The notes beneath the pieces are model-generated. The model saw only the letters and a program-made list of their open reading frames with translations, did no database searches and was not told the origin of the DNA. Source: Eubacterium uniforme (GTDB lineage Bacteria; Bacillota; Clostridia; Lachnospirales; Lachnospiraceae). From it: a stretch of 64,000 nt of DNA. The stretch lies in contig NZ_FUXZ01000013.1 in NCBI RefSeq assembly GCF_900167115.1, forward strand, positions 25,892 through 89,891, read 5' to 3'. Shown here piece after piece: positions 33,450 through 41,104 of this stretch (within the stretch, counting starts at the first letter, position 1; each line of letters opens with the position of its first letter). Made by a program: the position numbers and the translations under genes.

Positions 33450-34715
33450 TTGGTAAAATTAAAAAAAATTAAAAAAATTATAGCATTTATATTAGTTTTA
33501 GTTATTGGAAATACTTCGTTTTTATATAAAGTTAATTCAGCTTGTGAGAATATAAGCAATAATGCATATCAATTTGCTATTAGTTTTCTAAATGATTATT
33601 ATCTATCAATAGATCAAGGTGAAGATGTTAATGTTGAAAATTATATTTGTGATAGTAATCTTTTAAATTATATAAATAATAAAATATACGCTAAAGCGTA
33701 TAAGCTTAATGTTTTTGGTGTTGATGACATGCAAAATTATTCAGTTTCATATGAATTAAAAGATGAAAATGTTTTATCTGATAAGGTTATATACACTATT
33801 TTTTCTAATGTATCCTTTAATTACAAAAATGAGGACTATATATCTGGATATGGAGAGCATATAAAAATATCAGTTAGTTCATTGAGTGGAAGATATGTAA
33901 TTAATGATATATATTCTAAGTACGATGATTATGATACTGATATAAGAGATATCAATGTGGGATTAGATTATGAATATAGGATTATTACTAATGATATTCT
34001 TGATAAACAGCAGCAAGTTAATGAAAAAATTGTAGATTATTATGATTCGTTATTAAAAGGTGATACTAAAGAATTTTACGAATGTGAAGAAGAAAATTGT
34101 ACATATGAAGCTAGTAACAGTGAAATGAGATCATTAAATAGTTTAAATAGAAATGCAATGGTAACTTGGGCGGATAATAATTGCTCAAGTAATAATCCAT
34201 CAAGTGGAAATTCAAGTATAACATATTATTATGATTTTTCAGAAATTGCAGGAAACTACGATTGTACAAATTTTGTTTCTCACTCGATATTAGCAGGTGG
34301 ATCAGTGATGTATAAAACAAGTAATAATGGTATTGATTCGAATGGATGGTTTTTTACAAATTTAAATAGTAGATCATCGTCATGGTCTGGAGTATCTAAT
34401 CTATTTAATTTTTTGAAAAATAATACTGTTAAAGGTCCTAAGGGACAGAAAATATCATATACAGATATTTATGCACCGAATACGCCTTATCCGTATAAAG
34501 CGGGAGATTTATTGCAGTTTAAAAACAATAATGGTATATGGAGACATTCTGCATTAATTGTAGGATATGCTGCAGTAGGTGCAGGAGGAACGACTTTAGA
34601 AGCAGTTGTTGATGGAAGAACAGCAGATGGAGCGTATAATTATCGCCAAAGACAATCTACCATTTATAGTGGAAATGCGAGAAGAGTTATAGTTATGAAG
34701 GGATACTATAATTAG
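33450..34715 (+). CDS. Secreted protein with C-terminal amidase (Amidase_6-like) domain
   Basis: A 421-residue exported protein. A signal peptide (IIAFILVLVIGNTSFLYKVNSA) is followed by a 190-residue mixed domain and a C-terminal cysteine-amidase domain with YDCTNFVSHSI (catalytic Cys) and WRHSALIVGY (His), as in Amidase_6/NlpC-like cell-wall or peptide hydrolases. The start is odd: the frame needs TTG 33450, while a far better ATG at 33446, 6 bases after AGGAGG, is out of frame and stops after 8 codons. Loss of one A from the A8 tract at 33461-33468 would put that ATG in frame (MIGKIKKIKKIIAF). Part of the ECF operon. Confidence 0.78.
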   Translation: MVKLKKIKKIIAFILVLVIGNTSFLYKVNSACENISNNAYQFAISFLNDYYLSIDQGEDVNVENYICDSNLLNYINNKIYAKAYKLNVFGVDDMQNYSVSYELKDENVLSDKVIYTIFSNVSFNYKNEDYISGYGEHIKISVSSLSGRYVINDIYSKYDDYDTDIRDINVGLDYEYRIITNDILDKQQQVNEKIVDYYDSLLKGDTKEFYECEEENCTYEASNSEMRSLNSLNRNAMVTWADNNCSSNNPSSGNSSITYYYDFSEIAGNYDCTNFVSHSILAGGSVMYKTSNNGIDSNGWFFTNLNSRSSSWSGVSNLFNFLKNNTVKGPKGQKISYTDIYAPNTPYPYKAGDLLQFKNNNGIWRHSALIVGYAAVGAGGTTLEAVVDGRTADGAYNYRQRQSTIYSGNARRVIVMKGYYN

Positions 34716-34716
34716 A

Positions 34717-35454
34717 ATGGTTGAGAAATTAAAACTATCGATTAGTATTTTATTATTGATTATTTTTACAACATCGTGTAGTAATAAATCGAATAATGGG
34801 TCTTCTAGTGAAAATATTGAATATGTTAAAAATAATATTATATTAAATACATCAGAGGATAAAAGAATTCGAATTAACGAAAAATGTAGTAATAAAGAAA
34901 TTTATATGGAAAACACTACTCATAATAATAACTACAATGAAGAAAGTTTTAGAAATGAAGGACATGATTTGCAAGCGTATATTGAATCATTTATCTGTGA
35001 TTATGTTGAAATTGTGAAAAATAATAACGGTAAAAAAAAGGTGGAAGATTTATTAAAAAAAATAGATAATATAAATTTAAAAAAATACATATCATATACA
35101 CTTAAAGAAAAAACATATTTTACAACAATAATCCCATCGATGAATGAAAGATGTATACTTGAGAATACTGAAATCAAAAAAATTGATGATATTACATTTT
35201 GTTACAAGGCAGATGTGATATATTCAGATAGAAAAGATTATAAAAATTCTTCATATTCCGGAGCAGGGGGGATTTATGTAGTGGTAAAAATAAGTGGAGA
35301 AAATTTTTATATTGATGATTTTTATTGGCCAATTCAAGATAATCCAGATGAATTGTATAGAAAAGAATTCAACCCATATGAGAATTATCAAGATTTTTGG
35401 AATAATAAAGATGAAGTAAAATTATTTTTTGGTAAGTTAAGAATAGGAAACTAA
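34717..35454 (+). CDS. Lipoprotein sharing its C-terminal domain with the anti-sigma-like protein
   Basis: A 245-residue lipoprotein: signal ISILLLIIFTTSC with Cys in TTSC, a polar linker, and a ~150-residue C-terminal domain. This domain parallels that of the protein at 32518, including LKKYxxYT, the KIDD/KIND step, the G-rich loop SSYSGAGG versus SSSSGMGYA, and a near-identical PDELYRKEF...DFWNNKD tail. The codons of the shared tail differ mainly at silent positions. It starts one base after the amidase stop and has only a weak ribosome site, so it is likely translationally coupled. The domain family is not recognised. Confidence 0.68.
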   Translation: MVEKLKLSISILLLIIFTTSCSNKSNNGSSSENIEYVKNNIILNTSEDKRIRINEKCSNKEIYMENTTHNNNYNEESFRNEGHDLQAYIESFICDYVEIVKNNNGKKKVEDLLKKIDNINLKKYISYTLKEKTYFTTIIPSMNERCILENTEIKKIDDITFCYKADVIYSDRKDYKNSSYSGAGGIYVVVKISGENFYIDDFYWPIQDNPDELYRKEFNPYENYQDFWNNKDEVKLFFGKLRIGN

Positions 35455-35619
35455 TAGGCAAAAGAATAGGATAATCAAACTTGTTGAGGGTTTGACGCCC
35501 AATTTGAGGGTTTGTCGTGAGGGGCAAGCCCTCAAATTGCATTTAAAGATGGTGGTTATTCGTGGGGGGCTGGTTTGAGGAACAAACTTGAGGGGCAAAC
35601 TTGATGGTTTGCATGCTTT

Positions 35620-35649
35620 ATAAGAGAGCACTGATTAGTGCTCTCTTAT
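35620..35649. terminator. Perfect 12-pair hairpin, probable terminator
   Basis: ATAAGAGAGCAC-TGATTA-GTGCTCTCTTAT, with only weak T-tracts on either side. It sits directly downstream of the minus-strand gene remnant and after the ECF operon. Confidence 0.6.
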
Positions 35650-35655
35650 GGTTTG

Positions 35656-35768
35656 TTAAATGTCATCTTCGTCATAATACTGAACTGGGTTATAGTCGGA
35701 CATACCATTAAGAACAGGGTTATTTCTTGTAGCATAAAGGAAGCGATTTCTAAAGTGCTCGAAATATT
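35656..35768 (-). pseudogene. Remnant of a protein C-terminus
   Basis: On the minus strand about 36 residues read as natural protein (FRNRFLYATRNN, then GMSDYNPVQYYDEDDI) to a TAA at 35656. Upstream the frame runs straight into repeat family B copy 4, so the 5' part of the gene is gone. No family is recognised. Confidence 0.45.
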
Positions 35769-35769
35769 T

Positions 35770-35850
35770 ATGATGCGCGCAGCGCATCATGAATATTTTG
35801 CGAAGCAAAATATGAATGCAATGTGTTTGCAGTTCGCACAGTGCTGTGAG
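35770..35850 (+). repeat. Family B palindromic repeat, copy 4
   Basis: Complete copy: ATGATGCGC-GCA-GCGCATCAT, ATATTTTGC-GAA-GCAAAATAT, GAATGCAATG...TTCGCACA, then GTGCTGTGAG. It is about 4 kb from copies 1-3. Confidence 0.85.
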
Positions 35851-35940
35851 TAAAATAACTACGCTATTTCTATTGCATAATAATCTGTGAAAATGATAAA
35901 ATGTAATAGTAAATATTTTTAAACATGGGGGTGATATTAA

Positions 35941-38232
35941 ATGAAAAAACAAGCAAATAAAATTATTTCAATTTGTTTGGTATTAATGTTAGTTGCACAG
36001 AGTTTTATAGGAATTGATACTGTATATGCAGAGGATACAGTAATTTCTAAGATTTATCTTACGATGGATAAAGATTTGATAGATCTTAACACGGCATGGA
36101 CTGAAGGTGAAGTTAATAGTAGAATATATTCTACTGAGGGAATTGCAACCAATACTACGGAAGGATGTAGATTGGAGGATTTAGGATTGAGATTTTTTGA
36201 TTCCTATAATAAGCAACATAATGGAATTGGAGATGGTTCAAATTATATTTCTGCAGAGAAAATTTATTCAGTAGAATATGAATTATATCCAGAAAACGGA
36301 TATACATGGAATTCAGAATTAGAAAGTTGTATTCGTTATAGTAATACAGCATTAATTACTGAATGTCCATCATGCGAAGTTTATGTGAATGGTGTAAAAA
36401 GATCTGATGTTTATGTAAGATATATGGGATATGATAATGTAAAACGATTGTTACTTATGGTCGGATGTGGTGAAGTATCTACAAATCCTATAGTAAAAAC
36501 TATTAATATTAAAGATAATGATATGAGTTTAGCGGTTGGTGAAAGTCATAAATTTGAAGGTGAAGTAACTGGAACAGTAGAGGATAAGTCTATTGTGTGG
36601 TCAGTTGAAGGAAATAATAGTTCATCAACAAAGATTTCTGCAGATGGAACATTAATAGTAGGTAGTGATGAAACAGCAGAAACTCTTACAGTAAAAGCTA
36701 GTGCAAAAGCAGATAATAAAAAGTTTGATTCTAAGACGGTAACTGTACTTAAAGATGCACCAACTATAGATAGCGTTAGTATATCTCCGAGTGAGAATGT
36801 TAGTGTTTTACAGAAGAAAACAAAGCAGTTTAATGTTGAGGTTACAGGTACACAAACAGATAAAACAGTCACATGGGAGTTATCAGGTAATAAAAGTATA
36901 GATACTACTATATCAACTGATGGTTTACTTACAGTAGCGCGTGATGAAACAGCAGAAACTCTTACAGTAAAAGCTACTGCGAATAAAGATACAACAAAGT
37001 ATGATACAGTTAGTGTAAAGGTGATTCAAAATACAAGAGTTAACTCTGTAGATTTAACGTATAATGTAGATGAAATAGAAGCAGCTTGTGTTTCAACAAA
37101 TACGGAGGGAAAACTCAGAAATATAATAAACGGGAATGTTGATATAACAAATGATAATTGTAACAACGCAGGTAATGATCTTTTTTATTTATATTCCGAA
37201 AAAAATTGGTATGGAATTGGAGATGGAACTAACCCATATTCAGATGAAAAAGAATATTTTATCGAATATATTATATCTCCAAAAGATGGATATGATTGGC
37301 CTAAAGAAATTATTTCACTAACAAATGCTACAAAGGAAACTGAACTTGATGTTTTTTCAGTAAGTGTAAACGGAGTCTTTTTGAATGGTGTATGGATAGA
37401 ATATAATAAAGCTTGGAATCTCGTAGAGATTTTAGTTCCATTAAGTGAAAGAGTAGATATAGCCGAAACTACTGTTAGTGATATTGAACCTGTAACTTAC
37501 AATGGAGAAGAACAAACACCGGATGTAGAGGTTAAGCAAAACGGAAACACATTAATAAAAGATAAGGATTATACGGTTTCCTATAGTGATAATGTTGATG
37601 TTGGAACGGCTAGTGTTCTTATTACTGGCATTGGAATGTGTAAAGGTAGTAAAATAGTTAAATTTAAAATTAATAAGGCCGAACAAACCATAACGACATC
37701 AGATGAAGACAATAATACTAATAAGAATGATAAAAATTCAAATAAGACATCTAAAGATAATGTAACAGAAGATAAGAAAATAGAAGGAACAGTTCTTACA
37801 GATAAAAATGGTAAAGCTAAATATAAAATCATATCAGCATATAAAAAGGATGTTATGCCAGTTGTTGAGTATGTTGCTACTACAGATAAAAAGACAAAAA
37901 ATTTAGTAATTCCAGATACAGTTGTAATAGATAAAGTTAAATATAAGGTTGAAAGCATTGGAGTAGGTGCTTTTAAGAATAATAAGAATTTAACATCAGT
38001 AGTAATTGGAAAGAACGTCAAGAAAATAGGCAAAAAAGCATTCTTTGGTTGCAAGAAACTTAAGAGTATAATAATTAAAACAAAAAAACTTAAGAAAAAA
38101 TCTATTGGTGCAAATGCATTCAAGGGCATTTATAAAAAAGCAAAATTTAAAGTACCAAAGAAGAAATTAAAATTATATAAGAAACTTATTAAGAAAGCTA
38201 AAGCTCCAAAAAAATGTAAGATAACTAAATAA
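35941..38232 (+). CDS. Large secreted surface protein with Ig-like repeats and LRR-like C-terminus
   Basis: A 763-residue exported protein. Signal peptide residues 1-31 end VYA-ED. A ~100-residue domain (about 40-175, with GIGDGSNY) recurs at about 370-500 (GIGDGTNPY). Between them lie two bacterial Ig-like (Big2-type) units, each with DETAETLTVKA. A region at 515-580 (NGEEQTPDVEV, GIGMCKGSKIV) follows, then a Thr/Asn/Lys linker. The C-terminus is an LRR_5/BspA-like module (GVGAFKNNKNLTSVVIGKNVK) with a very Lys-rich tail, typical of Lachnospiraceae surface proteins. The start follows GGGGGTGATA. It probably attaches to the cell wall through the basic tail; the ligand is unknown. Confidence 0.8.
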   Translation: MKKQANKIISICLVLMLVAQSFIGIDTVYAEDTVISKIYLTMDKDLIDLNTAWTEGEVNSRIYSTEGIATNTTEGCRLEDLGLRFFDSYNKQHNGIGDGSNYISAEKIYSVEYELYPENGYTWNSELESCIRYSNTALITECPSCEVYVNGVKRSDVYVRYMGYDNVKRLLLMVGCGEVSTNPIVKTINIKDNDMSLAVGESHKFEGEVTGTVEDKSIVWSVEGNNSSSTKISADGTLIVGSDETAETLTVKASAKADNKKFDSKTVTVLKDAPTIDSVSISPSENVSVLQKKTKQFNVEVTGTQTDKTVTWELSGNKSIDTTISTDGLLTVARDETAETLTVKATANKDTTKYDTVSVKVIQNTRVNSVDLTYNVDEIEAACVSTNTEGKLRNIINGNVDITNDNCNNAGNDLFYLYSEKNWYGIGDGTNPYSDEKEYFIEYIISPKDGYDWPKEIISLTNATKETELDVFSVSVNGVFLNGVWIEYNKAWNLVEILVPLSERVDIAETTVSDIEPVTYNGEEQTPDVEVKQNGNTLIKDKDYTVSYSDNVDVGTASVLITGIGMCKGSKIVKFKINKAEQTITTSDEDNNTNKNDKNSNKTSKDNVTEDKKIEGTVLTDKNGKAKYKIISAYKKDVMPVVEYVATTDKKTKNLVIPDTVVIDKVKYKVESIGVGAFKNNKNLTSVVIGKNVKKIGKKAFFGCKKLKSIIIKTKKLKKKSIGANAFKGIYKKAKFKVPKKKLKLYKKLIKKAKAPKKCKITK

Positions 38233-38241
38233 TATATTATA

Positions 38242-38285
38242 ATAGAGGTGTACTGAAAACAGTATGCCTCTATAAATTTTTATAT
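38242..38285 (+). terminator. Intrinsic terminator after the 35941 surface protein gene
   Basis: ATAGAGGTGTACTG pairs with CAGTATGCCTCTAT (two wobble pairs) around AAAA, followed by AAATTTTT. Confidence 0.8.
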
Positions 38286-38346
38286 GTCATTTGCTGATAA
38301 AATATGTTATATTTTTTATATGTGAAAAAATGATGGAGGGTGGAAT

Positions 38347-38853
38347 ATGATTAGATTAAGACCGTATAAAAGCTGTGATGCAAAGGTAATAGCAGAATGG
38401 ATAAAAGATAAAGAAGTATATATGAAATGGGGAGGAGAGTTGTTTGGAGAATTCCCTATTTCAGCTGAAATAATAGATGATAAATACATGAATAAAAATG
38501 GCGATTGTGTTGAAGAAGATAACTTTTATCCATGGATTGCTTATGATGATGAAAACAATATAGTTGGTCATTTTATTATGAGATATTTAAATGGTGATAA
38601 TAGGATTCTTCGTTTTGGATGGGTTATTGTAAATGATTCTATTAGGGGCAAAGGATATGGAACACAGATGTTAAAAACTGGACTTACATATGCATTTGAT
38701 GTATTAGGAGTTGATAAGGTTACTATTGGAGTTTTTGAAAATAACGAAAATGCACATAACTGTTATAAAAAAGTAGGATTTGTTGACAAAGAGATAAAGG
38801 AATCTAAACCTTGGAATATAATTGAGATGGAGATAGGTAATGGAAGTCGTTAA
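38347..38853 (+). CDS. GNAT-family N-acetyltransferase
   Basis: A 168-residue GNAT (RimJ/RimL-like). The acetyl-CoA pyrophosphate loop lies in the segment VNDSIRGKGYGTQMLKTG (motif A R-G-K-G-Y-G, about 97-114), followed by ENNENAHNCYKKVGF (motif B). The acceptor is unknown. The start has a GGAGGG ribosome site. It overlaps the next gene by 14 bases, suggesting co-translation with the RmlC-like protein and perhaps a sugar-nucleotide or amino-sugar role. Confidence 0.85.
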   Translation: MIRLRPYKSCDAKVIAEWIKDKEVYMKWGGELFGEFPISAEIIDDKYMNKNGDCVEEDNFYPWIAYDDENNIVGHFIMRYLNGDNRILRFGWVIVNDSIRGKGYGTQMLKTGLTYAFDVLGVDKVTIGVFENNENAHNCYKKVGFVDKEIKESKPWNIIEMEIGNGSR

Positions 38854-39355
38854 GCAATTATTTGATGAAGTTTATGTTATAAAAAACAGAACAAGAGATG
38901 ATAATCGTGGAACTATGATAGTTGGTTTTGACGAATCGGTATATGAAGAATGTGGTTTTGAAGTAAAACAATCAAGAATATATACGATGCCTGATAAAGG
39001 AACTTTCTTTGGGATACATTATTATGAAGATGATATAAGTAAGATGGTATCAGTAATAAAGGGGAGAGGCATGGATTATATTGTTGATTTAAGAAAGGAA
39101 TCACCTACTTATCTTAAATGGGAATCAGTGGAACTATCGGGAGATAATTGTAAGGCTGTAATTATTCCAAAAGGATTTGGTCATGCGTTCATATCTTTAG
39201 AAGATGATACTATACAAACATTTAGTATAAATAAAGGTGGTTACATACCTTCAAAGGGCTATAATTATCGAGACGAAAAAATAGGATTAGAGTTTGATAT
39301 ACCTATTTCAAAGATTGCTGAATATGATGAAAATGCAGAGTTTGTAAAAGAGTAA
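38840..39355 (+). CDS. RmlC-like cupin (dTDP-4-dehydrorhamnose 3,5-epimerase family)
   Basis: A 171-residue cupin with RmlC landmarks: DDNRGTMIVGF, GTFFGIHYYED (where RmlC has RGLHYQ), GRGMDYIVDLRKESPTY, and IIPKGFGHAF with the catalytic-loop His. The usual first catalytic His lies in the GIHYY motif. It may be a 3,5-epimerase or a related sugar isomerase; rmlA, rmlB and rmlD are not nearby, so true rhamnose synthesis is not shown. It starts within the GNAT gene. Confidence 0.7.
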   Translation: MEVVKQLFDEVYVIKNRTRDDNRGTMIVGFDESVYEECGFEVKQSRIYTMPDKGTFFGIHYYEDDISKMVSVIKGRGMDYIVDLRKESPTYLKWESVELSGDNCKAVIIPKGFGHAFISLEDDTIQTFSINKGGYIPSKGYNYRDEKIGLEFDIPISKIAEYDENAEFVKE

Positions 39356-39359
39356 TTTG

Positions 39360-39851
39360 TTATTGAGTTACGTGGCTTATACTGTATGGATAATCAAATT
39401 GAAAAGTTAGATGTTAGTAATAATAAATTAATTCAAGGTATATGGTGTTCTGGTTGACTTTGGTAGATCAGATGATTACAGTGATTATTTTGAAATTGAC
39501 TTTGAACATTGGGAAGCAATATGTTGGGCAGCAACTTATCATGTTTTAGTAGGAAAGAAGGTTCCAGGAATGGAAAGTACGGGCAATCCATACGCTGATG
39601 GTAAGGATGAGCAAATAATTGATCCATATGGCAAGGCAACTATTGCAGATATTGAATATGCATTTGCTCAGTTAATAGAGGTATGTGTTAATACAGTTGT
39701 AGAAGATAAGAGTTCAAAAGCAACATATAAGGTTACATCTAATAAGGGTAAACTTACTGTGACTTACAATTCATCAAAGAATAAAAATGCTTCGAAAGCG
39801 GTAATACCTGATTTAGTTAAGATAAAAGGAAAGAAGTATAAAGTTACTTAA
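39360..39851 (+). pseudogene. Decayed LRR/surface-protein gene
   Basis: One frame first reads LRGLYCMDNQIEKLDVSNNKL, an LRR unit, to a TGA at about 39459. The adjacent frame then continues VLVDFGRSDDYSD through WEAICWAATYHVLVGKKVPG to a Lys-rich segment ending KGKKYKVT and a premature TAA at 39851. Intact homologues in this window (35941, 41105) continue after KYKV with an LRR tail. The bases after the stop still resemble the final codons of the 35941 gene, so an internal deletion is likely. It has no start, one frameshift and a truncated tail. Confidence 0.75.
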
Positions 39852-39898
39852 GAAAGCTAAATGTAATAATTTTAAATTGAGAATAAAAAAATAAGAGT

Positions 39899-39930
39899 AA
39901 AAGCTACGTAAAAGATACGTAGCTTTTCTT
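39899..39930 (+). terminator. Intrinsic terminator after the LRR pseudogene
   Basis: AAAAGCTACGT pairs with ACGTAGCTTTT around AAAAGAT, followed by CTT. Confidence 0.8.
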
Positions 39931-40028
39931 GATAAAAAAGAGAAATAAAAATATATTAAATGTTTACTTGAATAAATGGAAACTATAATGTATACTTTAG
40001 TGAACTAAAAAGATTGAAGGTGGTTTGA

Positions 40029-40904
40029 TTGAATAAGAAAAAAATTATTATATTTTCTTTTTTGGTAATAATGTTTTTTTATCTTGTATGGAGTAATGTT
40101 ACATTTATGACAACAAGGTATACAATTGAGAGTGGTAAAATTCCAAAGGAGTTTGATGGTTTTAAGATAGTTCAGCTATCGGATCTTCATAATGCTAATT
40201 TTGGAAAAGATAATAGTAAGTTAATAAAAACAATTAAGAAACAGAAACCTGATATGATAGCGGTTACTGGTGATTTTATAGATGGTTCAAAACCTAATGT
40301 TAAAGCTGCAGAGGAAATGGCAAAAAATCTTGTTGAGATTGCACCATGTTACTATGTAAGTGGTAATCATGAGGCAAGTCTTGAAAAGAGTAAATTTGAT
40401 GAATTCATCGAAGTAATAAAAGGATATGGAGTTAATGTTCTTGAAAATGATGTAAGTTCTATTAATAAGAACGAGGTAAATATTCAAATTGTTGGTTTAC
40501 AAGATTTGAGTTTTTTGGAAAGAGATGCAGGTGCTGATAATAGTGAAGATATTAAATTAGAAGATTTTGTTGATTCAGACTATTCAGCATTGGAAAATAA
40601 CGAAAAGATTAATAAAGATTTATATACAATCGTTCTTGAACACAGACCTACATTTATAGATTATTTTTCTGAAAAAGATACTGATTTAGTATTAACTGGA
40701 CATGCACATGGTGGATGGTTGAGAATTCCATTTGTTGGTGGACTAGTTGCTCCGGATCAGGGACTCTTTCCAAAGTATGATACTGGAAAATATACTAAGG
40801 ATGATACAGTTATGATTGTTAGTAGAGGATTAGGTAATAGTATAATTCCATTTAGAGTAAATAATAGACCAGAATTGGTGGTTGTTGAATTAAAATCTAA
40901 GTAA
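40029..40904 (+). CDS. Membrane-anchored metallophosphoesterase (YkuE-like)
   Basis: A 291-residue calcineurin-like phosphoesterase. One N-terminal TM helix (5-23) anchors an external catalytic domain with the full metal set: QLSDLHNAN (D, H), VTGDFIDG, VSGNHEAS and VLTGHAHGG. The domain resembles YkuE/YaeI, which act on lipid-linked or cell-envelope phosphates. The start is a TTG at 40029 preceded by GAAGGTGG; no in-frame ATG gives the signal anchor. It stands alone, with a terminator 2 bases after its stop. Confidence 0.87.
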   Translation: MNKKKIIIFSFLVIMFFYLVWSNVTFMTTRYTIESGKIPKEFDGFKIVQLSDLHNANFGKDNSKLIKTIKKQKPDMIAVTGDFIDGSKPNVKAAEEMAKNLVEIAPCYYVSGNHEASLEKSKFDEFIEVIKGYGVNVLENDVSSINKNEVNIQIVGLQDLSFLERDAGADNSEDIKLEDFVDSDYSALENNEKINKDLYTIVLEHRPTFIDYFSEKDTDLVLTGHAHGGWLRIPFVGGLVAPDQGLFPKYDTGKYTKDDTVMIVSRGLGNSIIPFRVNNRPELVVVELKSK

Positions 40905-40905
40905 G

Positions 40906-40934
40906 AAAAGACTGTTGAGAAACAGTCTTTTTTT
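40906..40934 (+). terminator. Intrinsic terminator after the metallophosphoesterase gene
   Basis: AAAAGACTGTT pairs with AACAGTCTTTT around a GAGA tetraloop, followed by T's. Confidence 0.85.
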
Positions 40935-41104
40935 GTGTAATAATATTTGAATTATTTTGAAAATTAGCAAATATTTGCTATGTATTTTTTGAAATTATAT
41001 AGTTATAATTAAATTGTAGATTATAGGTTTAAAGAAATATTTTTATTTGAAAACTATTATTTTTGTTGATAATAAAGAGAGAAAATTAGATTGGAGTGTG
41101 TGGA

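Larger units (their letters stand above)
35455..35940. other. Gene-poor region with inverted repeat, decayed gene and repeat B
   Basis: No intact gene is supported in these 486 bases. In order it holds G-rich direct copies of TTTGAGGG and CAAACTTGAGGGGC, an inverted repeat AATTTGAGGG / CCCTCAAATT (35501-35538), a perfect hairpin (35620-35649), a minus-strand protein remnant (35656-35768), and repeat family B copy 4. Its base composition differs from the flanking AT-rich genes. Confidence 0.6.

Noticed and set aside
35437..35631. 64-residue minus-strand frame over the G-rich inverted repeats
   Set aside because: It has no ribosome site and arises from the TTTGAGGG-type repeats; better described as unexplained repeat sequence.
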